A program made the position numbers and the translations under genes. Source: CAVRQM01 sp965246915 (GTDB lineage Bacteria; Pseudomonadota; Alphaproteobacteria; Acetobacterales; Acetobacteraceae). From it: a stretch of 64,000 nt of DNA. The stretch lies in the NCBI GenBank assembly GCA_965246915.1, contig CBDFGB010000015.1, positions 1 to 64,000 on the forward strand, read 5' to 3'. The notes below the pieces were generated by a model. That model worked only from the letters and a program-made list of their open reading frames with translations, was not told where the DNA came from and made no database searches. This document shows positions 1-9,682 of the stretch, piece by piece (the stretch's first letter is position 1; every line of letters begins with the position of its first letter).

Positions 1-917
1 TCATCGGCCCGTCGAACTACCCTCTGTTTCTACCTGGCGTGCAGGCGCTGCACGCTCTGGTTGCCGGCAACGCGGTGCTGGTGAAGCCGGCTCCGGGCTG
101 TTCCGAGCCGATGGCGTTGTTGCGCGACACGCTGATCGAGGCGGGATTGCCGGGGGACTCACTGATCGTTCTCGGCGAGGACCCCGTCATTCCCGAGGGG
201 ATCGATCACGTCGTGCTGACCGGCTCTGCGGCGACGGGACGGGCGGTTCTCGCGGAATTGGCACCGCGCCTGTTGCCGGCGACGATGGAGCTGTCCGGAC
301 GCGACGCGATGGTCGTGCTCGATGGAGCGGACATCGAGCTCGCTGCCCGGGCGGCATCGTTTGGGTTGCGGCTGAATGGCGGGCGCACCTGCATCGCGCC
401 GCGTCGGATCATCGTTGCCGCCACGATGGTCGAGGGGTTTTCGGCCAGGCTGGACGCCCTGCTCGCTGGGAACAGCGCGCGCGTCATACCGGCCGCGCCC
501 GATGAGGCGTGGCTGCACCGCGATAGTTTTACGGCGGTTGCCTCCCTGCTGGTGGCGGACGACGAGGCGACGGCAGTCGTGCTGGCCAATGCCGGGCCGT
601 ATGCCCTCGGCGCCGCGGTGTTTGGTCCGCCCGAGGCGGCGCGAAGGGTCGCCGCGTCGCTGCGCGCGGGCTGCGTGGTGGTCAACGACATGATCGCCCC
701 CACCGCACACCCGGCGCTGCCGTTCGGTGGCACGGGCGACAGCGGGTTCGGCGTGACGCGTGGCGCGGAAGGATTGCTTGCGATGACTCGGCCGCAAGCA
801 GTGGTGGAGCGGACCTGGCGGACGATGCGGCATCTGACGGCGCTCAAGCCGGAGGCGGCTGGGATGGTCGCCAGATTGCTGCGCCTAGCTTACGGCTCGG
901 TGTGGGTGGGGCGGTAG
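1..917 (+). CDS. Aldehyde dehydrogenase family protein, 3' part only
   Basis: The open frame runs in from the left edge; its first complete codon is at position 3 and it reads IGPSNYPLFLPG, a typical ALDH NAD-fold segment, so the apparent GTG start at 39 is internal. Visible family marks are the VKPAP motif, MELSGRDA carrying the general-base Glu, GGRTCIAPRR carrying the catalytic Cys about 34 residues later, and a C-terminal PFGGTGDSGFG. The family oxidises aldehydes to acids with NAD(P)+. The substrate cannot be told from this fragment. The next gene downstream on this strand is a molybdopterin oxidoreductase about 350 bases away, so a shared operon is uncertain. Confidence 0.85.
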   Translation, partial: IGPSNYPLFLPGVQALHALVAGNAVLVKPAPGCSEPMALLRDTLIEAGLPGDSLIVLGEDPVIPEGIDHVVLTGSAATGRAVLAELAPRLLPATMELSGRDAMVVLDGADIELAARAASFGLRLNGGRTCIAPRRIIVAATMVEGFSARLDALLAGNSARVIPAAPDEAWLHRDSFTAVASLLVADDEATAVVLANAGPYALGAAVFGPPEAARRVAASLRAGCVVVNDMIAPTAHPALPFGGTGDSGFGVTRGAEGLLAMTRPQAVVERTWRTMRHLTALKPEAAGMVARLLRLAYGSVWVGR

Positions 918-1143
918 GATTCGACGTCTTTGGCCCGACCACTCGGCATAACAGCCAACCTGCGACGAAGGCGGTGCCGAGACTGATCGCCGGGGCACGC
1001 CGCGCCATGACCGCAAGGCGCTCCAACCGCAGCTCCGTCGCGCCGGCCGAGTCGATCAGCGCTGGGATCACCGTTTGATTAAGAAATTTTATTGTCCGCG
1101 AGGGCGCGGCCGACCGGTTCAGCACGGAGCCCGTCGTCGCCAT
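844..1143 (-). CDS. Possible small membrane-anchored protein, unknown function
   Basis: Minus-strand frame of 99 codons from an ATG at 1143, filling the 350-base gap between the aldehyde dehydrogenase and the molybdopterin oxidoreductase and overlapping the 3' end of the former by 74 bases. The product is Ala/Thr/Arg-rich with one plausible membrane segment, AISLGTAFVAGWLLC, near residues 52-66. An upstream TTG at 1215 would lengthen it to 123 residues. The frame has a protein-like composition in the gap but no recognised domain, and it could be chance on high-GC DNA. I do not recognise a family. Confidence 0.3.
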   Translation of the reverse strand: MATTGSVLNRSAAPSRTIKFLNQTVIPALIDSAGATELRLERLAVMARRAPAISLGTAFVAGWLLCRVVGPKTSNPTAPPTPSRKLGAAIWRPSQPPPA

Positions 1144-1269
1144 CGCTCCCGCCTCGCTGATAGTCAGAGATGTCAACGCGCGTCCGACCGACGTGGTTGC
1201 GGCATCCAGAAGCAACTCACCGTCCCGCTGCCGGTTCTCCGCTCGCCGCGCCGCATCAGGAAGCCCGCT

Positions 1270-3564
1270 ATGACCCAAAAAACCTCGTTCAAGCCCTATT
1301 CCGCTCCGGCCGGCGGTTGGGGGTCGGCGAAGTCGCTGCGCGACATTCTCAGCCGCGAGGGGGTGCTGGCCAGCGGCGCGCTCACCCTCACGCGCCAGAA
1401 CAAGGTGGACGGCTTTCAGTGCGTCAGCTGCGCCTGGCCGAAGCCCGCCGAGCCGCTGCCGTTCGAGTTCTGCGAGAATGGGGCCAAGGCGACGGCCTGG
1501 GAGATAACCACCCATCGTTGCACACCCGCATTTTTCGCGGACCATACGGTCGCCGAGCTGCTGACTTGGGACGATTTCCACCTTGAACAGGCCGGGCGGT
1601 TGACCCACCCGATGCGCTACGATCCCGCCACGGACAAATACGTCGCGATATCCTGGGACGCGGCCTTCGCCGAGATCGGCCACGAACTGCGCGCCGTGTC
1701 CGACCGACGAAACGCCGTGTTCTATAGCTCCGGCCGATGCTCCAATGAGGCAAGCTACCTATACGGGTTGTTCGCGCGGCTGTACGGCAACAACAACCTG
1801 CCCGATAGCTCCAACATGTGTCACGAGACGACGTCGGTCGCGTTGCCAGAGAGCATCGGCGTGCCGGTGGGCACTGTCACGCTCGACGATTTCGCCAAGA
1901 CCGACTGCATCCTGTTCTTCGGCCAGAACCCAGGCAGCAACAGCCCACGCATGCTGCATCCGTTGCAGGAGGCGGCCGAGCGGGGCGTGCCGATCATCAC
2001 CTATAATCCGTTGCGCGAGCGCGGCCTTGAGCGGTTCACCAACCCGCAATCGGCGGTGGAAATGCTTTCCGGGCAGGAGACCCGGATCAGTTCGCAGTAT
2101 CACCAAGTCAAGGCGGGCGGCGATCTCGCGGCGCTGACCGGCATCTGCAAGGCGTTGATCGAAATGGACGATGCAGCGCGTGCGGCCGGCAGCGCGTCGG
2201 TGCTCGACCAGGCCTTCATCGCCGATCACACGCATGGCCTCGATGACTTCGTGACATGGCTGCGGCTGCAGGATTGGGACGAACTGGAGCGTCACGCCAG
2301 CCTCCGCCGCGCCGCGATGGAGGCGACGGCCACCGCCTATGCTCAAGCGAACGCTGCTATCGCGATCTACGGCATGGGGCTCACGCAGCATCGGGCCGGC
2401 GTCGCGACCGTGCGGATGGTCGCGAACCTCCTGCTGCTGCGCGGCAACATCGGCCGCCCAGGCGCCGGGATTTGTCCGGTGCGCGGCCACTCCAACGTGC
2501 AGGGCCAGCGCACCGTCGGCATCACCGAAAAGCCCGAGCTGGTTCCGATGGACCGCCTGGCGGAGCAATACGGGTTCGAGCCGCCGCGCGAGAAGGGGCT
2601 GAACACGGTCGAGGCGTGCGAGGCCATTCTGGCTGGCAGGATCGAGGCATTCGTTATGCTGGGCGGCAACTTCGTTCGCGCCGTTCCCGACCGCGACCGC
2701 GTGGAGCCGGCTTGGCGCGACATTCGCCTGACGGTCAACGTCGCGACCAAGTTGAACCGCAGCCATCTGGTGCATGGCCGGATCAGCTACATCTTGCCGG
2801 TGCGGGGCCGTATCGAGGTCGACCGACAGGCCAGCGGTCCGCAGGCGACCTCGATGGAGGACAGCAGCGCCTGCATCCATGGCTCCAAGGGCGTGCGGGC
2901 ACCGGCGTCGAAGACCCTGATCAGCGAGGTGGACATCGTCGTGCGGCTGGCCAAGGCCACGCTCGACCCCAACCCGCTAACGCCGTGGGACGCCTGGCTC
3001 GCGGATTATGGCCGCATCCGCGGCTCGATCGCCGAGACCTACCCCGAGATCTTCCACGACTACGAACAGCGGATGTGGCAGCCGGGAGGCTTCCACCGCA
3101 ACCTGCCGGCGCGCGACCGGGTCTGGAAAACCAAGACGGCGCGCGCGAACTTCGTCACGCCGAGCGGCCTTGACGAGGATCCTGACATGCCGGAGCTCGG
3201 GCGACAGGTGTTGCGGATGATCACGCTGCGCAGCAACGACCAATTCAACACGACCGTGTATGGCTACTCCGATCGGTTCCGCGGCATCGAAGGGACGCGC
3301 GACGTGATCCTGATGAACCGCGACGACATCGCGCGCCTCGGACTCCTGGAGGGCGAGGCCGTTCGGGTCGCCACGCGTTCGACAGACAGTGTCCGCCGCG
3401 AGATGGCGGGCCTTCGGGTCACTGCTTATGATATTCCTTCGGGCTGTGTCGGTGCCTATTACCCCGAGGCGAACGTCCTTCTGCCGATGTGGCACCACGC
3501 CGAGGGCAGCATGACGCCGGCTGCCAAGTCGATCCCGGTGACGGTCCACCGCATGGCTGGATAG
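1270..3564 (+). CDS. FdhF/YdeP-family molybdopterin oxidoreductase
   Basis: A 764-residue alpha-subunit-type molybdoenzyme. The start is the ATG at 1270 (MTQKTSFKPYSAPAGGWGS); the frame stays open upstream to 1075 but that part looks non-coding. Near residue 50 it has the CVSCAWP motif followed by FCENGAKA, characteristic of the YdeP/FdhF branch, which keeps only a short Cys pair in place of the full [4Fe-4S] site of formate dehydrogenases. The central part carries FGQNPGSNSPRML and the molybdopterin-dinucleotide-binding C-terminal domain begins near LRSNDQFNTTVYGYSDRFRG. It probably binds bis-MGD. The substrate of this branch is not established; annotation as formate dehydrogenase would overstate the case. 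It may be co-transcribed with gmhA downstream (77-base gap). Confidence 0.9.
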   Translation: MTQKTSFKPYSAPAGGWGSAKSLRDILSREGVLASGALTLTRQNKVDGFQCVSCAWPKPAEPLPFEFCENGAKATAWEITTHRCTPAFFADHTVAELLTWDDFHLEQAGRLTHPMRYDPATDKYVAISWDAAFAEIGHELRAVSDRRNAVFYSSGRCSNEASYLYGLFARLYGNNNLPDSSNMCHETTSVALPESIGVPVGTVTLDDFAKTDCILFFGQNPGSNSPRMLHPLQEAAERGVPIITYNPLRERGLERFTNPQSAVEMLSGQETRISSQYHQVKAGGDLAALTGICKALIEMDDAARAAGSASVLDQAFIADHTHGLDDFVTWLRLQDWDELERHASLRRAAMEATATAYAQANAAIAIYGMGLTQHRAGVATVRMVANLLLLRGNIGRPGAGICPVRGHSNVQGQRTVGITEKPELVPMDRLAEQYGFEPPREKGLNTVEACEAILAGRIEAFVMLGGNFVRAVPDRDRVEPAWRDIRLTVNVATKLNRSHLVHGRISYILPVRGRIEVDRQASGPQATSMEDSSACIHGSKGVRAPASKTLISEVDIVVRLAKATLDPNPLTPWDAWLADYGRIRGSIAETYPEIFHDYEQRMWQPGGFHRNLPARDRVWKTKTARANFVTPSGLDEDPDMPELGRQVLRMITLRSNDQFNTTVYGYSDRFRGIEGTRDVILMNRDDIARLGLLEGEAVRVATRSTDSVRREMAGLRVTAYDIPSGCVGAYYPEANVLLPMWHHAEGSMTPAAKSIPVTVHRMAG

Positions 3565-3641
3565 GACCGCCCTTCTCCTTCCACTGGCGTGCGGACCGCC
3601 GGGCGCGCTATCTGGCTTCGGCGAGGAAGGATGCAGCTGCC

Positions 3642-4241
3642 GTGGCCGATATCGAGATCGATACCGCGTTCATCGTCGACTACCTCGCCCGCTCCGAGGA
3701 CGCGATGCGGGTGTTCGCGGCCGACCTTGCGCAGCATGTGGCGATGCACGCGATGGCCGCGGCGATCGTCGAATCGCTCCAAAGCGGCGGCAAGCTGATG
3801 ATCGCCGGCAATGGCGGCAGCGCTGGCGACGCGCAGCATATCGCTGGCGAATTCATCTCTCGGCTGATGTTCGACCGCGCCCCCATGGCGGCCATCGCCT
3901 TGACCACCGACACCTCCGTCCTGACGGCCTCGGGCAACGATTACGGCTTTCACACGGTGTTCGCGCGGCAGGTCGCGGGCCTGGGGCGGCCGGGCGACAT
4001 CTTCCTCGGCATTTCAACCTCCGGGCGCTCGCCCAACGTGATTGCGGCGATGGACGAGGCGCGCGCTCGGGGGCTGGTGGTGGCCGGCTTCTGTGGCGAG
4101 GATCCGGCCGACATGGCGCATCGCTGCGACGTTCTGCTGGCCGTGCCGAGCCGGTCCACGCCGATCATCCAGCAATTGCACATCACCGCAGCCCACATCG
4201 TCTGCGCTCTGGTCGAGCGGGCGGTTTTCCCCCGCCCATGA
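3642..4241 (+). CDS. gmhA: Phosphoheptose isomerase (sedoheptulose 7-phosphate isomerase)
   Basis: A 199-residue SIS-domain protein that converts D-sedoheptulose 7-phosphate to D-glycero-D-manno-heptose 7-phosphate, the first step toward ADP- or GDP-heptose for lipopolysaccharide or other glycans. The phosphosugar-binding motif GNGGSAGDAQH lies at residues 56-66, STSGRSPN follows the second core strand, and the C-terminal helix reads IIQQLHITAAHIVCALVE, as in GmhA. I chose the GTG at 3642 because conserved sequence begins there and a GAGGAAGG ribosome site lies about 12 bases upstream; the upstream frame is not conserved-looking. The next gene, a glycosyltransferase, starts 10 bases after the stop, which supports a cell-surface glycan role. 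No other heptose genes are in the window. Confidence 0.93.
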   Translation: MADIEIDTAFIVDYLARSEDAMRVFAADLAQHVAMHAMAAAIVESLQSGGKLMIAGNGGSAGDAQHIAGEFISRLMFDRAPMAAIALTTDTSVLTASGNDYGFHTVFARQVAGLGRPGDIFLGISTSGRSPNVIAAMDEARARGLVVAGFCGEDPADMAHRCDVLLAVPSRSTPIIQQLHITAAHIVCALVERAVFPRP

Positions 4242-4251
4242 GGGCGCGTCC

Positions 4252-7065
4252 GTGAGCCGGCGGCGGGCCGCGCCAAACGAGACGGTTGCCGACGATATCG
4301 AGTTGCGTGGCAGCCTGGATTCGGTGGAGGCGGACGGGCGGGTTTTCGGCTGGTGCTGGTCGCCGAACGAGCCCGACCAACGCCGTCGCGTGGCGGTTCT
4401 GGTCGACGGGCGAGAGGCCACGGTGACCGTCGCCGACCTGTTGCGCGCCGACCTTCTGACAGCCGGGATCGGTGATGGCGGCCATGGCCTCATGGCCGAG
4501 ATCCCGGCCGCGATGCGCGAGAACGGGAGTGCGGCGGACGTAGCGCTGCGTGACGCCGCGACCGGTCGGCCGATCGGTGCCGAATGCGTCGTCACGTGGG
4601 CCGAGGCCGCACACGCGCCGCCGCCGTTGGCCGGCAATGTCGACCTCATCACGCGCGACGGCTGGGTGTCCGGGTGGTGCTGGGATCCGGCGGCACCGGA
4701 ACGCCGCCTGACGCTCGACGTGCGGCTTGATGACGTCGTGGCGGGCAGCGTCGAGGCCGCGGAAGCGCGCGCCGATCTGCGGGATGCGGAGGTCGGCGAC
4801 GGGCAGTATGGCTTCAATTTCATGCTGCCCTACGATTTGCTCGCCGATCGCGGCGCGGTGAGCGTGGCCGTCGTTGAGCACGCGACCGGCCGGCCGCTCG
4901 GCGAGCCGGCGGTGCTGCGGATCGGCAGGCGGTCGGACAGCGAGAGCCGGATCCAGGAGCTGGAACGCCAGATCACAGTCATGCGCTCCCGCCTGGAGCA
5001 GGTCGCCCGAGCCGCCGATCAACAGCCGGAGTTAGAAGCCCGGTCGGCCCGGACGCTGTTCGCGACGGTGGCCGCGTTCTTCGGCGACCTCGCCGACGGA
5101 ACCGATCCGGCCGCCGTATCTCCCGCCGGAGTCACCGCCACACTCGCCGAGCTGCGGCGCACGCTCACCCCGCTTTCGCTCCGGTCCGCGACCCCCTACC
5201 GCAATGGGCGACCCCGCGCGACGATCGCGGTCGCTCCGGGACCGGTCGAGGCGGTGCATGCCTGTCTGGTCGCGCTGCGCGAGGCCGGGGTGGATCTGCT
5301 CGCCGAGATCGTGCTGCTCGATCCGGCCGGCGTCGACGCACGGGCCGCTCTGCTGCCGGTGATCGTGGAGCATCTGCGTGCCGGCGCGACGCCCCGCGCG
5401 GTCGCCGCGTTCGCCCGCATCCTGTCGGAAGCGGACACGCCGCTGGTCGGATTGGTGTCGCCCGATGTGCGTGCGGAGCCTGGATGGCTGGAAGCGCTGA
5501 CCGAGGCCCTCGACGATGAGCCCAGGGCGGCGATGGTCGGCGGCATCGTCGTACGGGACGACGGGCTGCTGCATCATGCCGGGCTGGAGCTGGACGGTGA
5601 CCATCGCCTGCGCGACCTGGGGCATCTCGCCTTGGCAGATCTGGCGGAACACCGCGTCCTGCGTCCGATCGATGCGTTGGCGCCGCTGGCGCTCGTCGCC
5701 GACAGGCGGCGCGTCGCCGGGACAGGGGGCCTTGACGCCACATACCAGCGCTTGGCGCCCGCCCTTGCCGACCTATGCCTCCGCGTGCGCGCCGGCGGCG
5801 GCTTGGTGCTGCGGCAAGCCGGCGGCGTGGCGCGCTGGGCCGGGTCGGATACGCCGGAAGCGATCGACGATGGCGACGGCCGACGGCTACGGCTTTCGAT
5901 CCTGCGGCACGCCCGCGACGCACGTGCCGCAACGCATTTCGTCGGCCATGCGCTGGTCGTGGATGCCGAGCTGCCGGCTACGGACCGCGACGCGGGCTCG
6001 GTCGCGGCGCTTGAGCAAATGCTTGTCCTGCGCCGGCTCGGCTGGCGTGTGACATTCGCCGCGGCGGGCGGCGGTAAGCCCGCCGAGCGCGACCGAAGCC
6101 GCATGGAACGGTCGGGTATCGAGGTGGTAGACGCGGCGGGCCAGCCCGGCGTCACCGACATACTCCGCGAACGTGGCACCGACCTGCAACTCGTGCACCT
6201 TTATCGCCACCGTGTCGCGACGCTCCTGCTGCCACGGGTGCGCGACCTCGCGCCGGATGCGAAAATCCTCTTCTCGCCAGCCGACCTTCATTTCCTGCGC
6301 GAGGCGCGGCAGGCGGCGGTCAGCGGGGGGCAGACCGCCGACCGGATCGCGGACACCAAGTCCAAAGAGATCGCCTGCGTGCGCGAGGCCGATGCGACGA
6401 TCCTGTTGAGCGATCACGAGCGGGACGTACTGGCCGCCGACGTCGATCCCGCACGACTGCACGTGCTGCGCTGGATCGTCCGGCCCCACGCGATCGTGCC
6501 GCCATTCGCGGCTCGCCAGGGCGTCCTGTTCGTCGGGAATTTTCGGCATGCGCCGAATGTCGACGCAATACTTTGGTATGCGAACGAAGTCCAACCGATC
6601 CTGACCCGAATGCGTCCCGGGCTCGTCACGGACGTCGTGGGCGCGGATGCGCCGGCCTCGATTTTGGCGCTGCGGAGCGACGAGGTGAGGGTAAGGGGTT
6701 GGGTTGCCGACCTTGCGGAAGTGCTGGCCCAGGTCCGCCTCACGGTCGCGCCTTTGCGCTATGGCGCGGGATTCAAAGGGAAAGTCGCGACCAGCCTCGC
6801 GGCGGGCGTGCCGGTCGTAGGCACCTCGATTGCGTTCGAGGGCTCGGGGCTGGCGGCCGGGGACGGAATCGCAAGCGTCGACAGCGCGGAAGAGTTCGCA
6901 AGGGCGATCATCCGCGTTCACGACGAGGAGACCGTTTGGCGCGAGTTGTCGAATCGCGCGCTCGAACGGGTGGCTGCACTCTATTCGCCGGACGCCGCGG
7001 AGAATTTCTTTCGCGGCTTGTTGTCGGGTCTTGGGCTGAAGACGGAACCGGCCGGCCCAGGCTGA
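4252..7065 (+). CDS. Large multidomain glycosyltransferase with duplicated N-terminal WCW module
   Basis: A 937-residue protein starting at GTG 4252. Two related N-terminal modules each contain GWCW (WCW at about 34-36 and 142-144) followed by a DLxxAxxGDGxxGF-like stretch; they may be non-catalytic beta-domains. A short coiled coil follows near 230-255 (RIQELERQITVMRSRLEQ). The middle (about 320-520) resembles a GT-A-like segment (VGLVSPDVRAEPGWLEALTE). The C-terminal part is a GT-B group 1 transferase: FVGNFRHAPNVDAI near 758 and PLRYGAGFKGKVATSLAAG near 833, the latter being the sugar-nucleotide-binding EX7E-type region in altered form. It is directly downstream of gmhA, which suggests transfer of a sugar to a surface polysaccharide. 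Donor and acceptor are unknown. Confidence 0.82.
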   Translation: MSRRRAAPNETVADDIELRGSLDSVEADGRVFGWCWSPNEPDQRRRVAVLVDGREATVTVADLLRADLLTAGIGDGGHGLMAEIPAAMRENGSAADVALRDAATGRPIGAECVVTWAEAAHAPPPLAGNVDLITRDGWVSGWCWDPAAPERRLTLDVRLDDVVAGSVEAAEARADLRDAEVGDGQYGFNFMLPYDLLADRGAVSVAVVEHATGRPLGEPAVLRIGRRSDSESRIQELERQITVMRSRLEQVARAADQQPELEARSARTLFATVAAFFGDLADGTDPAAVSPAGVTATLAELRRTLTPLSLRSATPYRNGRPRATIAVAPGPVEAVHACLVALREAGVDLLAEIVLLDPAGVDARAALLPVIVEHLRAGATPRAVAAFARILSEADTPLVGLVSPDVRAEPGWLEALTEALDDEPRAAMVGGIVVRDDGLLHHAGLELDGDHRLRDLGHLALADLAEHRVLRPIDALAPLALVADRRRVAGTGGLDATYQRLAPALADLCLRVRAGGGLVLRQAGGVARWAGSDTPEAIDDGDGRRLRLSILRHARDARAATHFVGHALVVDAELPATDRDAGSVAALEQMLVLRRLGWRVTFAAAGGGKPAERDRSRMERSGIEVVDAAGQPGVTDILRERGTDLQLVHLYRHRVATLLLPRVRDLAPDAKILFSPADLHFLREARQAAVSGGQTADRIADTKSKEIACVREADATILLSDHERDVLAADVDPARLHVLRWIVRPHAIVPPFAARQGVLFVGNFRHAPNVDAILWYANEVQPILTRMRPGLVTDVVGADAPASILALRSDEVRVRGWVADLAEVLAQVRLTVAPLRYGAGFKGKVATSLAAGVPVVGTSIAFEGSGLAAGDGIASVDSAEEFARAIIRVHDEETVWRELSNRALERVAALYSPDAAENFFRGLLSGLGLKTEPAGPG

Positions 7066-7089
7066 CCCGCACCAGAAGGACGACACGCG

Positions 7090-7821
7090 ATGTTCGGACC
7101 GATGCCGTCACACGATCAGGGCTCCTACATGGCCCGGATCCTTCCCGGTCCAGCAATGACGACGCCGCCCGCGCCGCCCTACCAGACCCGCGTTCCGGTC
7201 CAGCTGCTCGACGGCGATTGGCTCGATCTGCCCTTGCTGACGCTGCCGCCGGATCACGACACCGCCATCGCCTATCTCTGCCTGAACCAAACCGGGTTCG
7301 TCGTCGAAGACCGGCTAGCAGCCGCGGTGACGGATCTGGTGCGGCCGTTGCGCGCCGAGATCGTGGTCGGGATGCCGACGCTCGGCACGGTGCTGGCCAG
7401 CGCGGTGGCGCGCAGACTCGGCCACCCGGACTACGTGCCGCTCAGCTACTCGCGGAAGTTTTGGTACACCGACGAGTTGTCGACGCAAGTCATTTCGATT
7501 ACCAGCCCCGGCAAACCGAAGACGGTATTCGTCGACCCACGACTTTTGAAACGGCTGGAAGGGCGCCGCGTGCTGCTGGTGGAGGATGTGATCTCGACCG
7601 GCGGCACGGTGGCCGGCGAGCTCGACCTGATGCGGCGAATCGGCGCGGACATCGTCGGCATCGCGGTCGCGATCAAGGAGACGCGGGTATGGGTCGACCG
7701 CCTTGCTGCCATCGACCCCCGCCTGCCCGCGATGGTGCATGCGCCCGCAAGCTACCCGCTGTTCCGCCGTAGCGCGGAGGGATGGGTCCCGGATTTGGCG
7801 ACGTTGCCGGAAACAGTCTAG
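7090..7821 (+). CDS. Phosphoribosyltransferase (type I PRTase fold)
   Basis: A 243-residue protein with the PRPP-binding signature VLLVEDVISTGGT at about 161-173 and the upstream strand IVVGMPTLGTVLASAVARRL that forms the hydrophobic core. Family members use PRPP to make nucleotides from free bases. The flexible-loop region SYSRKFWYTDELSTQV resembles adenine/orotate-type enzymes, but the base is not predictable by eye. The N-terminal 25-30 residues are poorly conserved-looking; internal ATGs at 7102, 7129 and 7156 are alternative starts. It follows the glycosyltransferase by 24 bases on the same strand. A regulatory role is also possible. Confidence 0.85.
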   Translation: MFGPMPSHDQGSYMARILPGPAMTTPPAPPYQTRVPVQLLDGDWLDLPLLTLPPDHDTAIAYLCLNQTGFVVEDRLAAAVTDLVRPLRAEIVVGMPTLGTVLASAVARRLGHPDYVPLSYSRKFWYTDELSTQVISITSPGKPKTVFVDPRLLKRLEGRRVLLVEDVISTGGTVAGELDLMRRIGADIVGIAVAIKETRVWVDRLAAIDPRLPAMVHAPASYPLFRRSAEGWVPDLATLPETV

Positions 7822-8089
7822 GGCGTGTACCAACAGCGTGCGGCTGGATCGTGCTCGCGGCTAACGCTACGCATTTCTGGGCGAATATCAGCACCCGAAG
7901 CCCATTTCCAATGGTCGTGAATGTAGCCGACATGCTTGAACGTGACGAGATACTTGAGTCGCTCGCGGACGAACCGGACCACACCACTCCCGGTCACGAT
8001 CCGCTGGTGCCGACGCGCTTTCCGATGCGACAGGTCCAGATTCACTGCGTCAGGCTGGATCTGCCTCCCATCGCAATCTGTAATTTATT

Positions 8090-9682
8090 TCAGAACGAGA
8101 GCGCGGTCGCCTGCATCACCAATGGCAGCGTGCGAACCATCGCCAGCACGTCCTCCGGCACCTGTTCGTCGACGCTCACCAGGCAGATCGCATCGCCGCC
8201 CGCCTCTGACCGCCCAAGGTGGAAGGTCGCGATATTGATTCCCGCACCCGCCAAGGTCGCGCCAAAACGGCCGATAAAGCCCGGCTTGTCCTGGTTCGTG
8301 ACATACAGCATGTGGCGGCCGAAATCGGCTTCCACGGGAATGCCCTTGATCTCCACCAGACGCGGTTTTGCCCCCGCGAACAGCGTGCCCGCCACCGCGC
8401 GCGTCTGCTGGTCCGTCGTCACGGTTATGCGCACGAGCGTCTGATACTCGCTGGGGCGGTCATGGACCGTTTCACTGACGTCGATGCCGCGCTCGCGCAC
8501 GATGACCGGGGCGTTGACCATGTTGATGCCCGCCATCATCGGCCCCAACAGTCCCGCCAGCGCCGCCGCCGTCAGCGGCCGGTGGTTCAGCGCCGCCGCG
8601 GCACCCTCGTATTCGATGCCAATCCTCTGGATGACGCCATCGCGCGAATGCGTGAGTTGCCCCGCGAACCCGCCCAGCAGGCGGCACAGCTCCATGTAGG
8701 GACGCAAACGCGGCGCATCCTCGGCCGAAACCGCCGGCATGTTGATCGCGTTCGACACAGCGCCGGTCAGGAGGAAATCGCTCATCTGCTCGGCGACCTG
8801 CAGTGCCACGTTCTCCTGCGCCTCGGCGGTCGAGGCGCCCAGATGCGGCGTGCAGACGACGTTCTCCAACGCGAACAACGGGCTGTCGGTCGCCGGCTCC
8901 GTCTCGAACACGTCCAGCGCCGCGCCCGCGACGTGGCCTGCTTTCAGCGCCTCCGCCAAAGCCGTCTCGTCGATCAACCCGCCCCGCGCGCAGTTGACGA
9001 TTCGCACGCCCTTCTTCGTCCGCGCGATCGCATCCTTCGAGAGGATGTTGCGCGTCGCCTCGGTCAGCGGCGTATGCAGCGTTATGATGTCGGCGCGGGA
9101 CAGCAGTTCGTCCAGTTCCACCTTCTCGACGCCCAGTTCGAGCGCCCGCTTGTCGGTCAGGAAGGGGTCGTAGGCGACGACGCGCATATGCAGGCCCTGC
9201 GCGCGGTTGGCGACGATGCTGCCGATATTGCCGCAGCCGATCAGGCCGAGCGTCTTGCTCGACAGCTCGACGCCCATGAAGCGGTTCTTCTCCCACTTGC
9301 CGGCGCGGGTCGACGTACTCGCCTCCGGGATCTGTCGCGCGAGGGCGAACATCATGGCGATGGCATGTTCCGCCGTCGTGATGGCGTTGCCGTTCGGCGT
9401 GTTCATCACCACGACGCCGCGCGCCGTGGCGTTCTTGACGTCCACGTTGTCGACGCCGATCCCGGCGCGGCCCACGACGCGCAGCCGGTCGGTGGCGTCG
9501 AGCAATTCGCGGGTCACCTTGGTGGCCGACCGGATCGCCAGCCCGTCATAGTCGCCGATGATTGCGCGCAGATCGGCGGCACCCAGGCCAGTCTTGACGT
9601 CGACCTCGATGCCGCGATCGCGAAAGATCTCGACGGCAGCGGTGGAAAGCTTGTCGCTGATGAGAACCCGTTGCATGTCCAT
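8090..9682 (-). CDS. serA: D-3-phosphoglycerate dehydrogenase
   Basis: A 530-residue enzyme catalysing the first committed step of serine synthesis, 3-phosphoglycerate to 3-phosphohydroxypyruvate with NAD+. The Rossmann motif GLIGCGNIGSIVANRA, the catalytic Arg in NCARGG, the Glu in DVFETEP and the His in CTPHLGAST are all present. An intervening regulatory domain (about 320-440) and a C-terminal ACT domain beginning near LYVTNQDKPGFIGRFG make this the long form, which in relatives can be controlled by serine. The start is ATG 9682, which overlaps the serC stop as TGATG, so the two genes are translationally coupled. Confidence 0.96.
   Translation of the reverse strand: MDMQRVLISDKLSTAAVEIFRDRGIEVDVKTGLGAADLRAIIGDYDGLAIRSATKVTRELLDATDRLRVVGRAGIGVDNVDVKNATARGVVVMNTPNGNAITTAEHAIAMMFALARQIPEASTSTRAGKWEKNRFMGVELSSKTLGLIGCGNIGSIVANRAQGLHMRVVAYDPFLTDKRALELGVEKVELDELLSRADIITLHTPLTEATRNILSKDAIARTKKGVRIVNCARGGLIDETALAEALKAGHVAGAALDVFETEPATDSPLFALENVVCTPHLGASTAEAQENVALQVAEQMSDFLLTGAVSNAINMPAVSAEDAPRLRPYMELCRLLGGFAGQLTHSRDGVIQRIGIEYEGAAAALNHRPLTAAALAGLLGPMMAGINMVNAPVIVRERGIDVSETVHDRPSEYQTLVRITVTTDQQTRAVAGTLFAGAKPRLVEIKGIPVEADFGRHMLYVTNQDKPGFIGRFGATLAGAGINIATFHLGRSEAGGDAICLVSVDEQVPEDVLAMVRTLPLVMQATALSF

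Noticed and set aside
1759..2880. 373-codon minus-strand frame within the molybdopterin oxidoreductase gene
   Set aside because: Antisense shadow without family motifs.
7822..8089. Possible transposase remnant on the minus strand (75-codon frame, 7818-8045)
   Set aside because: No family motif, terminal inverted repeat or target duplication could be seen; I cannot support a call.
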